A stretch of DNA of 64,000 nt. It comes from Cruorifilaria tuberocauda. Lineage: Eukaryota > Nematoda > Chromadorea > Rhabditida > Onchocercidae. The notes beneath the pieces were generated by a model, which saw only the letters and a program-made list of their open reading frames with translations, had not been told where the DNA came from and did not search any database. Below are positions 39,530 to 48,819 of this stretch, piece after piece; the stretch's first letter is position 1; every line of letters begins with the position of its first letter. The stretch covers positions 337,282-401,281 of the forward strand of contig JABVXU010000016.1 in NCBI GenBank assembly GCA_013365365.1, given 5' to 3'. Made by a program: the position numbers and the translations under genes.

Positions 39530-40759
39530 TTACTCATAGCGTAGTATCTCTGCAGGATCTTGTGCAGCTGCCTGTAACGCAGGAACAATTGTTGCTAAAA
39601 ATGATAAGAACAATGCAAGCACAGAAACACTTACTACATCCTGGGGAACCAACATCACTGGTAAATTTGAAAAAAAGTATATCACAGGATCAAAGAGCTT
39701 TGTATTAGTGATATTTTCTAAAAAAACTCTAATATTCTCAACATTAAAAGAAAAAATAATACCAATAATACAACCAAGGCATGTTCCTATAAAACCAATA
39801 AATAAACCACAGGCACAAAATATGCGCATAATACTCCCACTTGTTGTACCAAATGTACGCATAATTGCAATCGCAAATTTCTTTTCTTGCACTATCATCA
39901 TTAAATTTGAAACAATATTGAATGCTGCTACAATTATAATCAAAGTAAGAATCAAAAACATTACATTTCTTTCAGTTTTCAAAGCTTGAAAATAATGATT
40001 GTGTTGTGATTGCCAACTCTCAGCTTTCATTCCTATTTCTCTTTCTATAACACTTGCTAGCTTGTTAGCCTTAGTAATGTCGTCTACAAGTACTTCTATA
40101 TTTTTTATACTATCTTTATAATTAAGAAAAGTCTGCGCTGCTTTTATTGGCATGTATATTAAAGTACTGTCATATTCAAACATACCAATATCAAATATTG
40201 CTGTAACCTCATATTCCTTCATTTTTGGTATTACATTAAATAGTGTATCGAATCCTTCAGGAGATATAAGCACAACTTTATCGCCATAGTTAATGTTTAA
40301 AGCCTCTGCCAATCGAGCCCCCATTATTATCCCTTCATCAAATTTTCTCAAATTACCCACAATTATATTATCTGTAATAGCAGTATTATAAAACAAATCC
40401 TTATCTGACATACTTCGCACTATAACAGCTGCAATCTTGCCATTTGCTGCAATAATAACTTGATCATTGATTATAGGAATTGCTTTTAATACACCTGGAA
40501 TCTTCTCAATGGATTCTGATACTTTATGGTAATCTGAATTTATGTCTTTATCAAAATAAACGCTAATATGACCATCAATGCCAAGTATTGATTCAAGCAA
40601 CTTTATCCTGAATCCATTCATTACAGACATTACCACTATTAGTGTGGCAACTCCAAGAGCTATACTAATGATAGAAAAAAAAGTCATTATAGAACAAAAT
40701 TTAGCATTCCTCGCTCGCAAATAGCGAACAGCCATAGAAATCTCAAAGGCAATAGACAT
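39530..40759 (-). CDS. Lipoprotein-releasing ABC transporter permease (LolC/LolE)
   Basis: The 409-residue inner-membrane protein has the LolC/E/MacB layout: one N-terminal membrane helix (about 22-48, after AVRYLRARNAKF), a large periplasmic domain (about 50-260) and three C-terminal helices. It ends with the conserved PALQAAAQDPAEILRYE. With the ATPase LolD it releases outer-membrane-bound lipoproteins from the inner membrane to LolA. Alphaproteobacteria often have a single LolC/E-type protein that forms a homodimer, so I leave the symbol open. No lolD is adjacent. A terminator-like structure follows the gene. Confidence 0.9.
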   Translation of the reverse strand: MSIAFEISMAVRYLRARNAKFCSIMTFFSIISIALGVATLIVVMSVMNGFRIKLLESILGIDGHISVYFDKDINSDYHKVSESIEKIPGVLKAIPIINDQVIIAANGKIAAVIVRSMSDKDLFYNTAITDNIIVGNLRKFDEGIIMGARLAEALNINYGDKVVLISPEGFDTLFNVIPKMKEYEVTAIFDIGMFEYDSTLIYMPIKAAQTFLNYKDSIKNIEVLVDDITKANKLASVIEREIGMKAESWQSQHNHYFQALKTERNVMFLILTLIIIVAAFNIVSNLMMIVQEKKFAIAIMRTFGTTSGSIMRIFCACGLFIGFIGTCLGCIIGIIFSFNVENIRVFLENITNTKLFDPVIYFFSNLPVMLVPQDVVSVSVLALFLSFLATIVPALQAAAQDPAEILRYE

Positions 40760-41870
40760 TATGAAATATTCCGGAGTTAAGCATTATATTTCAAGAATAT
40801 CATACATCATAAGCTTTTCTTTAATCAGAAGCTAGAGGTTTTACTTTCATAAATTTAAAAAGCTCTACATTTAAAATGTAATTACTTCAAATGAAAAGCT
40901 TATACTCTATTTTGACCTACATAGAGACTCTCTCTGACATTTTTATACATAATTTTGTTACAGCAGATCCACTGATTATTTCTAAATTAACAGATCTAAT
41001 TCCTTATATTATCAGATAGTATTTTGCTTCTAAAGTAATAGAAATCGATTAGAAGACAGCTAATGAACTTACATGAGAAAATCTTTATTAAATCTTGTAC
41101 TTAACAAAAGATAAATCCAAAATAATGACCTACCATCTACTGAAACTACCCTTAGTATTACAACACCACCGCTCTTACTACAACTAAATAATCAATAAAC
41201 GTTCTCTCAACATCTTACAAAATCTCGCTTCCTTAAGCAAAAAAACATCTGCCATGGTAAGCAATGTTTCATACTTATATAATATAAATTATAAAAACAT
41301 ACAAAACAAATTTGACCTCGTCTATAGCAGATCTTTGTTCTAAATATAAATATGTTAAAATTCTAATAAAAAATTCAGGCCAGCTCACATACACAGCAAG
41401 ACTTCATTCACTATGTCACTTCTCCAGTTAAATGGAAAACTACGTTGATACAGGTACTATATAACTAATCAATGACGCTTTCTCTAAATGAATTACAAAA
41501 TCAGTTTTAAAGGCCATATCGGTATTTTTGAGTGGGAGTATAAAAATTTACCTAAATCACTTATGAGATAGTCTAAAGGAAGTCAATATTCCCTACCTAC
41601 TTGTTTAAAAATTATATTTTATACTATAGCAGTACATATAAGTCTTATATTATGTTAACAATTTATTATATATGTCTACAGTAATCATAAGAAGCATATA
41701 GCGACTTTCTAGTTTCAATAAAACATCAACCCAAACACCTCTTCATGAAGAGGCTTTGCTTAGTATGCTTAGTAAAGGATTAAAGTCTACCACTATAAGT
41801 ATTATAGGACTAAGATATTAAGCTAAATAATCAATAACGAGTGTATGTTAACTTAAAAGTATACTACTAA
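40760..41870. other. 1.1-kb spacer, no intact gene
   Basis: The right end holds the 3' flank of the 415-residue protein gene and the left end the promoter side of lolC/E. A 40-codon minus-strand run is open at 41072-41191 and a perfect 16-bp palindrome CCTCTTCATGAAGAGG lies at 41738-41753. I recognise no gene. Confidence 0.4.
41738..41753. repeat. Perfect 16-bp palindrome
   Basis: CCTCTTCATGAAGAGG is self-complementary over its whole length and lies about 120 bp downstream of the 415-residue protein gene. It could be a protein-binding site or part of a terminator, though no T-run follows on the minus strand. Confidence 0.6.
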
Positions 41871-43118
41871 CTAGGTACGTGGTGGAGTACCTCGCTGCAA
41901 ATCACTCCTATCTTGTTCTCTCCTAATACAAAGATTGCTGCTTCTATGATTCGTAAACTCAGATATTTTTTCATTCATTCCGTTTTGCAACTTTTCTTTC
42001 TTTAAACTATGCTTCATAGATTCATTTATGCTTCCACCACTTCCATTTATTGCAATTTCCAAGCCTTTATTAATAGATAATCTCCTAATATTAAGCTCTT
42101 TCCATGTACCTATAATCTCCTCCTCATAATCTATATCACTTAGCTCTTCACTTTTTCCAACCCTGCCAATAATATTAAGGTCTTTTATAAACTCTTTACA
42201 GTACTCACATAATTGACAATTCCACATAGTTAGGTAAGCATCACCATACTTTTCCTTATCCACTACAAGCAATAAAATTAGAGCTTTAAATATAGTAGAT
42301 CCAATATTTACTAAATTCTTTACTATTATTGCAGGAGTGAATAAAAGGTAACCACAAGACTTTGCAAGTAGATTTTCCACACTTATTAAGTACCCACCTA
42401 ATCCTATAGGAATGAAAGTTAGCAACTTAGCACAAATTTTAACTAATCCTGCAGCAAAAATAATAGAAACAGATATAAGACTCTTATCTAATTCAAGGTT
42501 ATTGCCTTGATCTCTGATTTCGAAAAAACTACTGCTTAGCTTTTTATAATTGCTAGTGTACAATAATTCCCCATTTCTTCCTTTTTCATTGATTATTTTA
42601 TGAACCTTACCTTCCTTATTTTTTTTCTTCTTAGTTAGTATAGAAGAGTTAATTAACTTAAGTGAATTAGTGTCAACCTCAAAAATTGGCAAATATTTTT
42701 CAAGATCAAGTTTCTTAAACTTAAATGGCCTATAGAATCCACAATAATTGTCAACATCATCATGCTGATTTTTATTGACTTTACCCTTATCAGCTAAAAA
42801 TTTAATAGTAAAATAGCTTTTAGCATACTTTCTTTTTAAGAATTCTCCTTTTTCATTTGAAAAGATAGAAATTAAATTATATTTATATCCACCGTAACAA
42901 AGCTCATATCCACCTAGGTTATTGCCATACTCATTCTTTTTGATTTTACCAAGCTTAACAATATGATCATAGTTCTCTGGGTACTTACACTTCCGTCCAT
43001 CCCTATATACTACTACTCTTCTTAAGTCCCTAACGTAAATTTTAGATTCAAATGAAGTGAAAATGCCCTTTATCTTCAATACAAGATTTGTTCCTACTCT
43101 CTTCAATACTTCTAGCAT
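41871..43118 (-). CDS. Unrecognised 415-residue protein with two hydrophobic segments
   Basis: I recognise no family. The N-terminal 210 residues are basic and Tyr/Lys/Asn-rich, with a KKKKNK run (163-168). Two hydrophobic segments follow, about 214-246 and 256-286, so the protein may be a hairpin-anchored membrane protein. After them comes a CxxCxxC cluster (C301, C304, C307, in CQLCEYC), then an acidic patch (324-335) and a Ser/Arg-rich tail ending in QRGTPPRT. There is no signal peptide. The frame is long and intact in a region full of decayed genes, so it is probably under selection. It lies upstream of a spacer and about 90 bp downstream of sdhD on the same strand. A lineage-specific effector or membrane protein is possible but unproven. 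Confidence 0.6.
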   Translation of the reverse strand: MLEVLKRVGTNLVLKIKGIFTSFESKIYVRDLRRVVVYRDGRKCKYPENYDHIVKLGKIKKNEYGNNLGGYELCYGGYKYNLISIFSNEKGEFLKRKYAKSYFTIKFLADKGKVNKNQHDDVDNYCGFYRPFKFKKLDLEKYLPIFEVDTNSLKLINSSILTKKKKNKEGKVHKIINEKGRNGELLYTSNYKKLSSSFFEIRDQGNNLELDKSLISVSIIFAAGLVKICAKLLTFIPIGLGGYLISVENLLAKSCGYLLFTPAIIVKNLVNIGSTIFKALILLLVVDKEKYGDAYLTMWNCQLCEYCKEFIKDLNIIGRVGKSEELSDIDYEEEIIGTWKELNIRRLSINKGLEIAINGSGGSINESMKHSLKKEKLQNGMNEKISEFTNHRSSNLCIRREQDRSDLQRGTPPRT

Positions 43119-43207
43119 ATTATCAAACTAAGGTCACTTAAGCACTATAGCTCAATAATGAAAATAACACGCTAATAATATATTAATATAGAATTAGAAC
43201 TGCAATT

Positions 43208-43573
43208 TCATAAAAAAATATGTCTATAAAAGAAAAAAATTGTAAAAGCAAGAACTATATAAGTGATACCTGATAAGTACTTTATGAAAGTCATTACAAA
43301 AATCTTTATAGGCACATTATATATATAATCTTCACACACTACTTGTATTCCAAGAACTGCATGCAAAAAAACACAAAACAGTAATATAATAAAAAATAAA
43401 AGTTCTAGGGGATGATCAATGGCATGAAGTAATTTCTCACTAAAAGGTAAAATACTATTTATATAAAATGTACAAAAACCAGAATAGATAAACCAAGGGA
43501 ATAAAAGAAGCAAAATTACTGCAGAAACACGCTGTAGCCACCAACGGTGTATTACATTTCTAGATTGAATCAT
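43208..43573 (-). CDS. sdhD: Succinate dehydrogenase membrane anchor subunit D
   Basis: The 121-residue protein has three membrane segments and begins with the family's HRWWLQRVSAVILL, which has the residues near the quinone site. HAVLGIQVVCEDY in the second half places the likely haem-ligand histidine. SdhD anchors complex II in the inner membrane and helps reduce ubiquinone. The first codons overlap the end of sdhC by 14 bp, so the two are translated together. sdhA and sdhB are not in the window, as in other Wolbachia, where the operon is split. Confidence 0.92.
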   Translation of the reverse strand: MIQSRNVIHRWWLQRVSAVILLLLFPWFIYSGFCTFYINSILPFSEKLLHAIDHPLELLFFIILLFCVFLHAVLGIQVVCEDYIYNVPIKIFVMTFIKYLSGITYIVLAFTIFFFYRHIFL

Positions 43574-43955
43574 ATATAATAAATAAGAAAACTACAGTAG
43601 AGAGAAGTAACATTACTGTCAGTAGCATAGCACTTTTGAAAACATCAGTACTTTCTAAGTTAAGTCCAGTATCCCATAATAAGTAGCGAATACCATCGAA
43701 AAAGTGATACAAAAAACCTATAAAACATAAAATGTAAAATAACTTAGCAATAGGAGTACATAATAGTATATTCATATACTTTACTATAAACAGCTTAGGA
43801 AAGTAAACATACAATATGAAATGCCAAGAAAGCGTCATTAGTAGAAAAAATAGCAGGATACCAGTTAGCCTATGCATAATAGAGAAAAAGTTAGTAACCT
43901 GTATTTTATATATTCGTAAATGTGGAGAGATAGGCCTATCACCCATAAAATTCAT
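43560..43955 (-). CDS. sdhC: Succinate dehydrogenase cytochrome b556 subunit C
   Basis: From the ATG at 43955 the 131-residue protein begins MNFMGDRPISPHL, the normal start for the family. It contains SIMHRLTG near the quinone site and HFFDGIRYLLWD, which carries the conserved haem-ligand histidine. There are three membrane segments. The frame stays open for 33 more codons, to 44054, but that start is only 7 bases from the 16S rRNA 3' end and the extension has no homology, so I reject it. Together with sdhD it anchors complex II. The gene follows 16S rRNA on the same strand. Confidence 0.92.
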   Translation of the reverse strand: MNFMGDRPISPHLRIYKIQVTNFFSIMHRLTGILLFFLLMTLSWHFILYVYFPKLFIVKYMNILLCTPIAKLFYILCFIGFLYHFFDGIRYLLWDTGLNLESTDVFKSAMLLTVMLLLSTVVFLFIIYDSI

Positions 43956-44060
43956 ACCAAAAAAACTAAATAAGAAGGTCAAAAAAAGAAGAAGTAAAGA
44001 CAGCAGTATAGTGTGCATAATGAGCACTACCATTAAAAGAAGTGAATTATACACAAAGCC

Positions 44061-44517
44061 TAAGGAGGTAATCCAGCTGCAGATTCCCCTACTGCTACCT
44101 TGTTACGACTTCACCCCAGTCACTGATCCCACTTTAAATAACTCCCTCCTTACGGTCAGGTCATTAGCTTCGAGTGAAACCAATTCCCATGGCGTGACGG
44201 GCAGTGTGTACAAGACCCGAGAACGTATTCACCGTGGCATGCTGATCCACGATTACTAGCGATTCCAACTTCATGCACTCGAGTTGCAGAGTGCAATCCG
44301 AACTGAGATGGCTTTTAAGAGATTAGCTTAGCCTCACGACTTTGCAGCCCATTGTGGCCACCATTGTAGCACGTGTGTAGCCCACTCCATAAGGGCCATG
44401 ATGACTTGACGTCATCCCCACCTTCCTCCAGTTTATCACTGGCAGTTTCCTTAAAGTTCCCAGCATTACCTGATGGCAACTAAGGATAAGGGTTACGCTC
44501 GTTGCGGGACTTAACCT

Positions 44518-44552
<35 letters not shown>

Positions 44553-44640
44553 ACACCTGTGTGAAATCCGGTAAAACCGACCCTATTCCTTCGAATAGGT
44601 ATAATTTCCATGTCAAGGAGTGGTAAGGTTTTTCGCGTTG

Positions 44641-44674
<34 letters not shown>

Positions 44675-44792
44675 AGGTCCCCGTCAATTCCTTTGAGTTT
44701 TAATCTTGCGACCGTAGTCCCCAGGCGGAATGTTTAACGCGTTAGCTGTAATACAGAAAGTAACTTCCCATATTTAACATTCATCGTTTACA

Positions 44793-44834
<42 letters not shown>

Positions 44835-45061
44835 CTTCGCACCTCAGCGTCAGATTTGAACCAGACAGACGCCTTCGCCACTGGTGTTCTTCCTAATATT
44901 TACGAATTTCACCTCTACACTAGGAATTCCTCTATCCTCTTTCAACCTCTAGATTAACAGTTTTAAAAGCAATTCCAAAGTTGAGCTTTGGAATTTCACT
45001 TTTAACTTACTAACCAGCCTACGTGCTCTTTACGCCCAATAATTCCGAATAACGCTAGCCC

Positions 45062-45099
<38 letters not shown>

Positions 45100-45201
45100 G
45101 GACTTCTTCTGTGAGTACCGTCATTATCTTCCTCACTGAAAGAGCTTTACAACCCAAAGGCCTTCTTCACTCATGCGGCATGGCTGGATCAAGCTTTCGC
45201 T

Positions 45202-45244
<43 letters not shown>

Positions 45245-45565
45245 ACCGTATCTCAGTTCCAGTGTGGCTGACCATCCTCTCAGATCAGCTATAGATCATA
45301 GCCTTGGTAGGCTATTACCCCACCAACTAGCTAATCTAATATAGGCTCATCTAATAGCAATAAATCTTTCCCCACATAGGGCGTATACGGTATTAGCTGT
45401 CGTTTCCAACAATTGTTCCGTACTACTAGGTAGATTCCTATACATTACTCACCCGTCTGCCACTAAGTTATATATAGCAATAGCTACAGTATAACTCCGT
45501 TCGACTTGCATGTGTTAAGCCTGCCGCCAGCGTTCATTCTGAGCCAGGATCAAACTCTCAAATTT
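44061..45565 (-). rRNA. rrs: 16S ribosomal RNA
   Basis: The complete small-subunit rRNA gene, about 1505 nt, runs on the minus strand. The 3' end has the anti-Shine-Dalgarno CCTCCTTA at 44061-44068 (read on the minus strand), and the 5' end starts just before GAGAGTTTGATCCTGGCTC at about 45558. The universal 530-loop (about 45068-45089), 790-loop and 1400-1500 regions are all present. The variable regions match Wolbachia as I know it. No 23S, 5S or tRNA follows: sdhC comes next. Isolated 16S genes are usual in Rickettsiales. The 5' end is estimated by alignment to E. coli and may be off by a few bases. Confidence 0.98.
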
Positions 45566-45695
45566 AAACTTTAACCTGTAAAAGATTAAAGATATATCGA
45601 TAAATACGATAAAAATAATTTAGCTTTATACTGCTGTCTTCATTTCTACTTTAGAAATATTTTAACCTTCAACTATTCAAACAACCTTGAAAAAT
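45566..45695 (-). other. 16S rRNA leader
   Basis: About 125 nt separate the predicted transcription start from the mature 16S 5' end. The leader contains small hairpins, including CTTTAATC paired with GGTTAAAG close to the 5' end, and a TTTCT/AGAAA stem. These may serve RNase processing. No antitermination box is recognised. Confidence 0.4.
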
Positions 45696-45724
45696 ATTAT
45701 CAAGTGATATAATAATAGTGTCAA
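45696..45724 (-). promoter_or_regulatory. Predicted sigma-70-type promoter of 16S rRNA
   Basis: On the minus strand TTGACA (45724-45719) and GATAAT (45701-45696) are separated by exactly 17 bases, a full-consensus -35 and a 5-of-6 -10 element. The predicted start is near 45689. A TATAAT on the plus strand (45708-45713) overlaps it and could serve the divergent gene at 45785. Confidence 0.75.
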
Positions 45725-45784
45725 CATATTTTTATAAATCAAAACTATTAAAAATATATACCCATTTCTAAACAAGATATTACT

Positions 45785-46360
45785 ATGAAAAAGTACATCT
45801 TTTTGCTTGCAATGATATTAGTACTAATTAGTAGCATATTATACTTATTCAATAACATTAATAGCACAAAGCAATCTATAGCTGCAGGCAATAAATTTTA
45901 TAAAGTATTTTTCTCTAAAAAAGAAACAAAGTTATTAGAAGAAACAGACTCAAACTGGAAGTATTTAGCAGACTTTGAAAATGCATTCAATCATATTTCA
46001 AATTCAGCACCAACAGATGCAGCGTTTATTTATAATAGTATGGTAAATAATAAAGGTGTCCCTAGTATCCTTAGTGAATTAGCGCAATACTTAGAAATAA
46101 TGAACTTGTTCCACAGTAGCGAGCAAATAAATGAAAATAAAATTAATAATCTAGCATCAAGCATAGTGTACCCTTACTCAAGCCAAGAAGCCATTGCTTT
46201 AATAAAAATAAATAATAATGACATTGAAGGCGCAGTTAAAATATTACACTTGCTGTTAAATGATAAAAAGTGTCCTACCCTAATAAGGGCTAACGCGCAA
46301 GAATTATTATCAATATATGAAATAAAGGATTTTTATACAAAAAAAGAAGAAGATACTTAA
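45785..46360 (+). CDS. Membrane-anchored TPR-like (YfgM-type) protein
   Basis: The 191-residue protein has one N-terminal membrane helix (about 3-22) and a helical domain outside it, with repeated Ala/Leu-spaced helices such as AFIYNSMVNNKGVPSILSEL and NDIEGAVKILHLLLND. This resembles the YfgM/tetratricopeptide-like family, which in other bacteria works near the BamB/Der genes or with the translocon. Sequence similarity visible by eye is low, so a plain hypothetical is the fallback. It is divergent from the 16S gene and stands alone. Confidence 0.6.
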   Translation: MKKYIFLLAMILVLISSILYLFNNINSTKQSIAAGNKFYKVFFSKKETKLLEETDSNWKYLADFENAFNHISNSAPTDAAFIYNSMVNNKGVPSILSELAQYLEIMNLFHSSEQINENKINNLASSIVYPYSSQEAIALIKINNNDIEGAVKILHLLLNDKKCPTLIRANAQELLSIYEIKDFYTKKEEDT

Positions 46361-46666
46361 CTAAAACTTACAAGCTTTTCTATTAGAATACTAAGGATAT
46401 TAATTTATATTAGATCTATATAACCAAATAAAAAAAATTATGCAGTAAGTTTCTTAGTGCTTAATTTTTTATATTGTATTAACATATTTCATATTTTCTC
46501 ATTAAAAAAAATCCTAAAAATATTTATAGCTAAAAGCCAGCCACATCGGAAAGGAATTATACTATAATTACTAAATCTTAATTGAAAGCTGATAACCTAT
46601 TAAAACTTGCACTAGCAAGAATATATTTTTACTAGTCAAACTAGAATTTTAGTTATAAAAGCAAGT
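46361..46666. other. Convergent spacer, nothing seen
   Basis: These 306 bp between the TPR-like gene and the Smr gene hold no ORF or RNA I can support, and no obvious terminator. Confidence 0.5.
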
Positions 46667-47170
46667 CTAAGAGACCCTAATATTCTTGTTTCTTCTTAAT
46701 AAAACATAAAAAGCCCCTTTACCACCATGTTTTTTTATAGCCTGTTGATAGTATAGAACTACGTGCTGAATTTTAATATCATTCAACCAGTTACTCAAAC
46801 TATTTTTTATGATATCTGCTTTTCCTACTGTATTGCCATGTCCTGTAATTATTAACAAGCACCTATTTCCCACTCGGTAATTCTTAATAATGAAATCCAC
46901 TAATTTATAGTAAGCATCGTTCATACTATAGCCATGCAAGTCAAGTTTATTGCTTATGAAACATTTTCCTCTATCAACTTTTGACTTTGTATTGTAGTCA
47001 AGACAAAATGGTAAGTTACCATTACCTACACCAAAAAGATTTTCTTGTAAGCAGAATGTAGCTCTATTGACTAAAGATTTTATATTTATTTTGTAGTCAG
47101 CTCTTAGAGCAACTTTCTCAGACTTTATTGGTTTAACATTTCTTTGCCAGTTTAACTCATCATTTGACAT
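46667..47170 (-). CDS. Smr domain protein
   Basis: The 167-residue protein ends in a Smr (small MutS-related) nuclease-like domain: LDLHGYSMNDAYYKL, IITGHGNTVGKADIIK and the C-terminal KHGGKGAFYVLLRR are diagnostic. I start it at the ATG at 47170 (MSNDELNWQRNVKP). The frame is open further upstream to 47323, but that would overlap the divergent rlmB and has no homology. Stand-alone Smr proteins of alphaproteobacteria are of unclear function; some cleave RNA or branched DNA. The start region is divergent from rlmB with 89 bp between. Confidence 0.88.
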   Translation of the reverse strand: MSNDELNWQRNVKPIKSEKVALRADYKINIKSLVNRATFCLQENLFGVGNGNLPFCLDYNTKSKVDRGKCFISNKLDLHGYSMNDAYYKLVDFIIKNYRVGNRCLLIITGHGNTVGKADIIKNSLSNWLNDIKIQHVVLYYQQAIKKHGGKGAFYVLLRRNKNIRVS

Positions 47171-47259
47171 AAACCCACTAATTGAACCTCCTGATTTTAC
47201 AAAAATATCTAAGCATACTAAAATGTTATTTATTTTATAAAATAGGACCTTCTGACACA

Positions 47260-48024
47260 ATGAAATCATTAAAATGTAATAAAGATTTTTGGCTATATGG
47301 AAAGTACACCTGTATGTCAGCACTAAAAAATAAAAGTAGGCAATGTACAGAACTGTTAATGACAGAGCACTTCTATAAAAAACATAAAAAAGAAATCGGA
47401 CAATATATATGTGATAAGGACATCAAAACCCAATTAGTAGAAAATAAAATATTTGGCAATATTTTCCCAAAAGGTGCTAATCACCAAGGAATTGCTTTGA
47501 AAGTTGCCCCTCTCCACAGCACAAACATCGAAAAAATAGCTAAAAACTCAAATAACATTTCTACCATAGTTATTTTGGATCAAGTTACTTGTACACATAA
47601 TATAGGATCTATTTCAAGAACATCAGCTTGTTTTAATGTTGATGCATTGGTTTTACCACATAACCATTCACCAAGCGAGAATGCATCTATTGCAAAAACA
47701 GCAAGTGGAGCTTTAGATATTATTCCATTAATATATGTTACAAATATAGTAAAAACTATGGAGTTTTTAAAAAAGGTTGGCTACTGGTGTTATGGATTTG
47801 ATAATAATGCTAAAGAACACATAGATAAAATAAAAAGCTTTTGTGGCAAAAGAGTAATTGTTTTTGGCTCTGAAGAGAAAGGAATGCGAAGGCTAGTTAA
47901 GAAAAATTGTGATCATCTTTTAAAAATTCCAATTTCCAGTTCAATTGGCAGCTTGAATGTTTCAAATGCAGCAGCGATAGGATTGTACTCCGTTTATATC
48001 AAAACAAAGTACACAAATAATTAA
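47260..48024 (+). CDS. rlmB: 23S rRNA (guanosine-2'-O)-methyltransferase, TrmH/RlmB family
   Basis: The 254-residue SpoU-type methyltransferase uses S-adenosylmethionine and a trefoil knot. Motif 1 is ILDQVTCTHNIGSISRTSACF, motif 2 is VIVFGSEEKGMRRLVKKNC and motif 3 is IPISSSIGSLNVSNAAAIGLY. The N-terminal substrate-binding domain is present (WLYGKYTCMSAL). The start at 47260 gives the family's normal N-terminus and has AGGACC upstream. An earlier frame start at 47182 adds 26 unrelated residues. RlmB methylates G2251 in E. coli; here the site is inferred from family. Confidence 0.9.
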   Translation: MKSLKCNKDFWLYGKYTCMSALKNKSRQCTELLMTEHFYKKHKKEIGQYICDKDIKTQLVENKIFGNIFPKGANHQGIALKVAPLHSTNIEKIAKNSNNISTIVILDQVTCTHNIGSISRTSACFNVDALVLPHNHSPSENASIAKTASGALDIIPLIYVTNIVKTMEFLKKVGYWCYGFDNNAKEHIDKIKSFCGKRVIVFGSEEKGMRRLVKKNCDHLLKIPISSSIGSLNVSNAAAIGLYSVYIKTKYTNN

Positions 48025-48096
48025 AGTGATTTTTTACTTGATAAAGATGTAGTTTTACATTATAGTAATAATTAGGAATAAAAAGGAGTCGTATTT

Positions 48097-48819
48097 ATGT
48101 CTTATATGAGAAATGAGCGTGATGTTTGCTCTCAGGGTATTTATTATAGCGCTGGCCTTAGGGGATACTTAACTAAAGTATATAATTATATGGCTTTAGC
48201 TTTAGGTATTACTGGTCTTACCGCATTTTTGACTGTATTTTTTAGCCTTTTTAAGCTAATTTATTCTAACCCAATTTTGTCACTTGTAGTAATGCTTTCT
48301 CCAGTTGTATTAGTGTTTTATATGTCTTTCAGACTCCAGCATCTGAGTGCTGAGTCTACAATTACCATATTTTTCCTATTCTCAGTTTTAATGGGGCTTT
48401 CCTTGTCCCATATTTTTATAATTTACACTGCAAAAAACATAGCAAGGGCGTTTTTTATTACATCTGTCATGTTTGGTTCTATGGCTTTATACGGCAATAC
48501 TACAAAAAAAGACCTAACTAGCATTGGTTCTTTCCTAACTATGGGAATCTGGGGGATAATCATTGCTTCTATAGTTAATTTACTTCTTGAAAGTAGTCCT
48601 CTTCATTTTGCAATATCATTCACATCAGTGATAGTTTTTACATTAATAACTGCATATGATGCTCAGAGAATTAAAGATGTATATTATAGGTATAATGACG
48701 GTTCAGAAGTTGCAGCTACCAAGTTAGCTATACTTGGTGCGACTAATCTTTATTTTGACTTTATTAATATCTTCCTTAATTTACTTAGGTTATTTAACTT
48801 ATTTAATAATAGAGACTAG
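48097..48819 (+). CDS. Bax inhibitor-1/YccA family membrane protein
   Basis: The 240-residue protein has about seven membrane segments and the family's TKVYNYMALALGITGLTAF start, with the C-terminal SVIVFTLITAYDAQRIKD and its conserved acidic residues. In bacteria YccA interacts with the FtsH protease; eukaryotic relatives are calcium leak channels. A good ribosome-binding site (AAAAGGAG) is before the ATG. The next gene, ctaG, starts directly after its stop with no gap, so both are one transcript and translation is coupled. Function in the symbiont is not known. Confidence 0.92.
   Translation: MSYMRNERDVCSQGIYYSAGLRGYLTKVYNYMALALGITGLTAFLTVFFSLFKLIYSNPILSLVVMLSPVVLVFYMSFRLQHLSAESTITIFFLFSVLMGLSLSHIFIIYTAKNIARAFFITSVMFGSMALYGNTTKKDLTSIGSFLTMGIWGIIIASIVNLLLESSPLHFAISFTSVIVFTLITAYDAQRIKDVYYRYNDGSEVAATKLAILGATNLYFDFINIFLNLLRLFNLFNNRD

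Noticed and set aside
41069..41194. 40-codon minus-strand run with a KSGGV piece reminiscent of RelE/HigB-type toxins
   Set aside because: Similarity rests on a few residues, the flanks are broken by stops and no antitoxin gene is adjacent.
43956..44054. N-terminal extension of sdhC by 33 residues
   Set aside because: The start would be 7 bases from the mature 16S end and the extension lacks homology; the ATG at 43955 gives the normal SdhC start.
43816..44259. Plus-strand open frame crossing sdhC and the 16S rRNA 3' end
   Set aside because: It runs through an rRNA gene on the other strand and includes the complement of conserved rRNA; not a protein gene.
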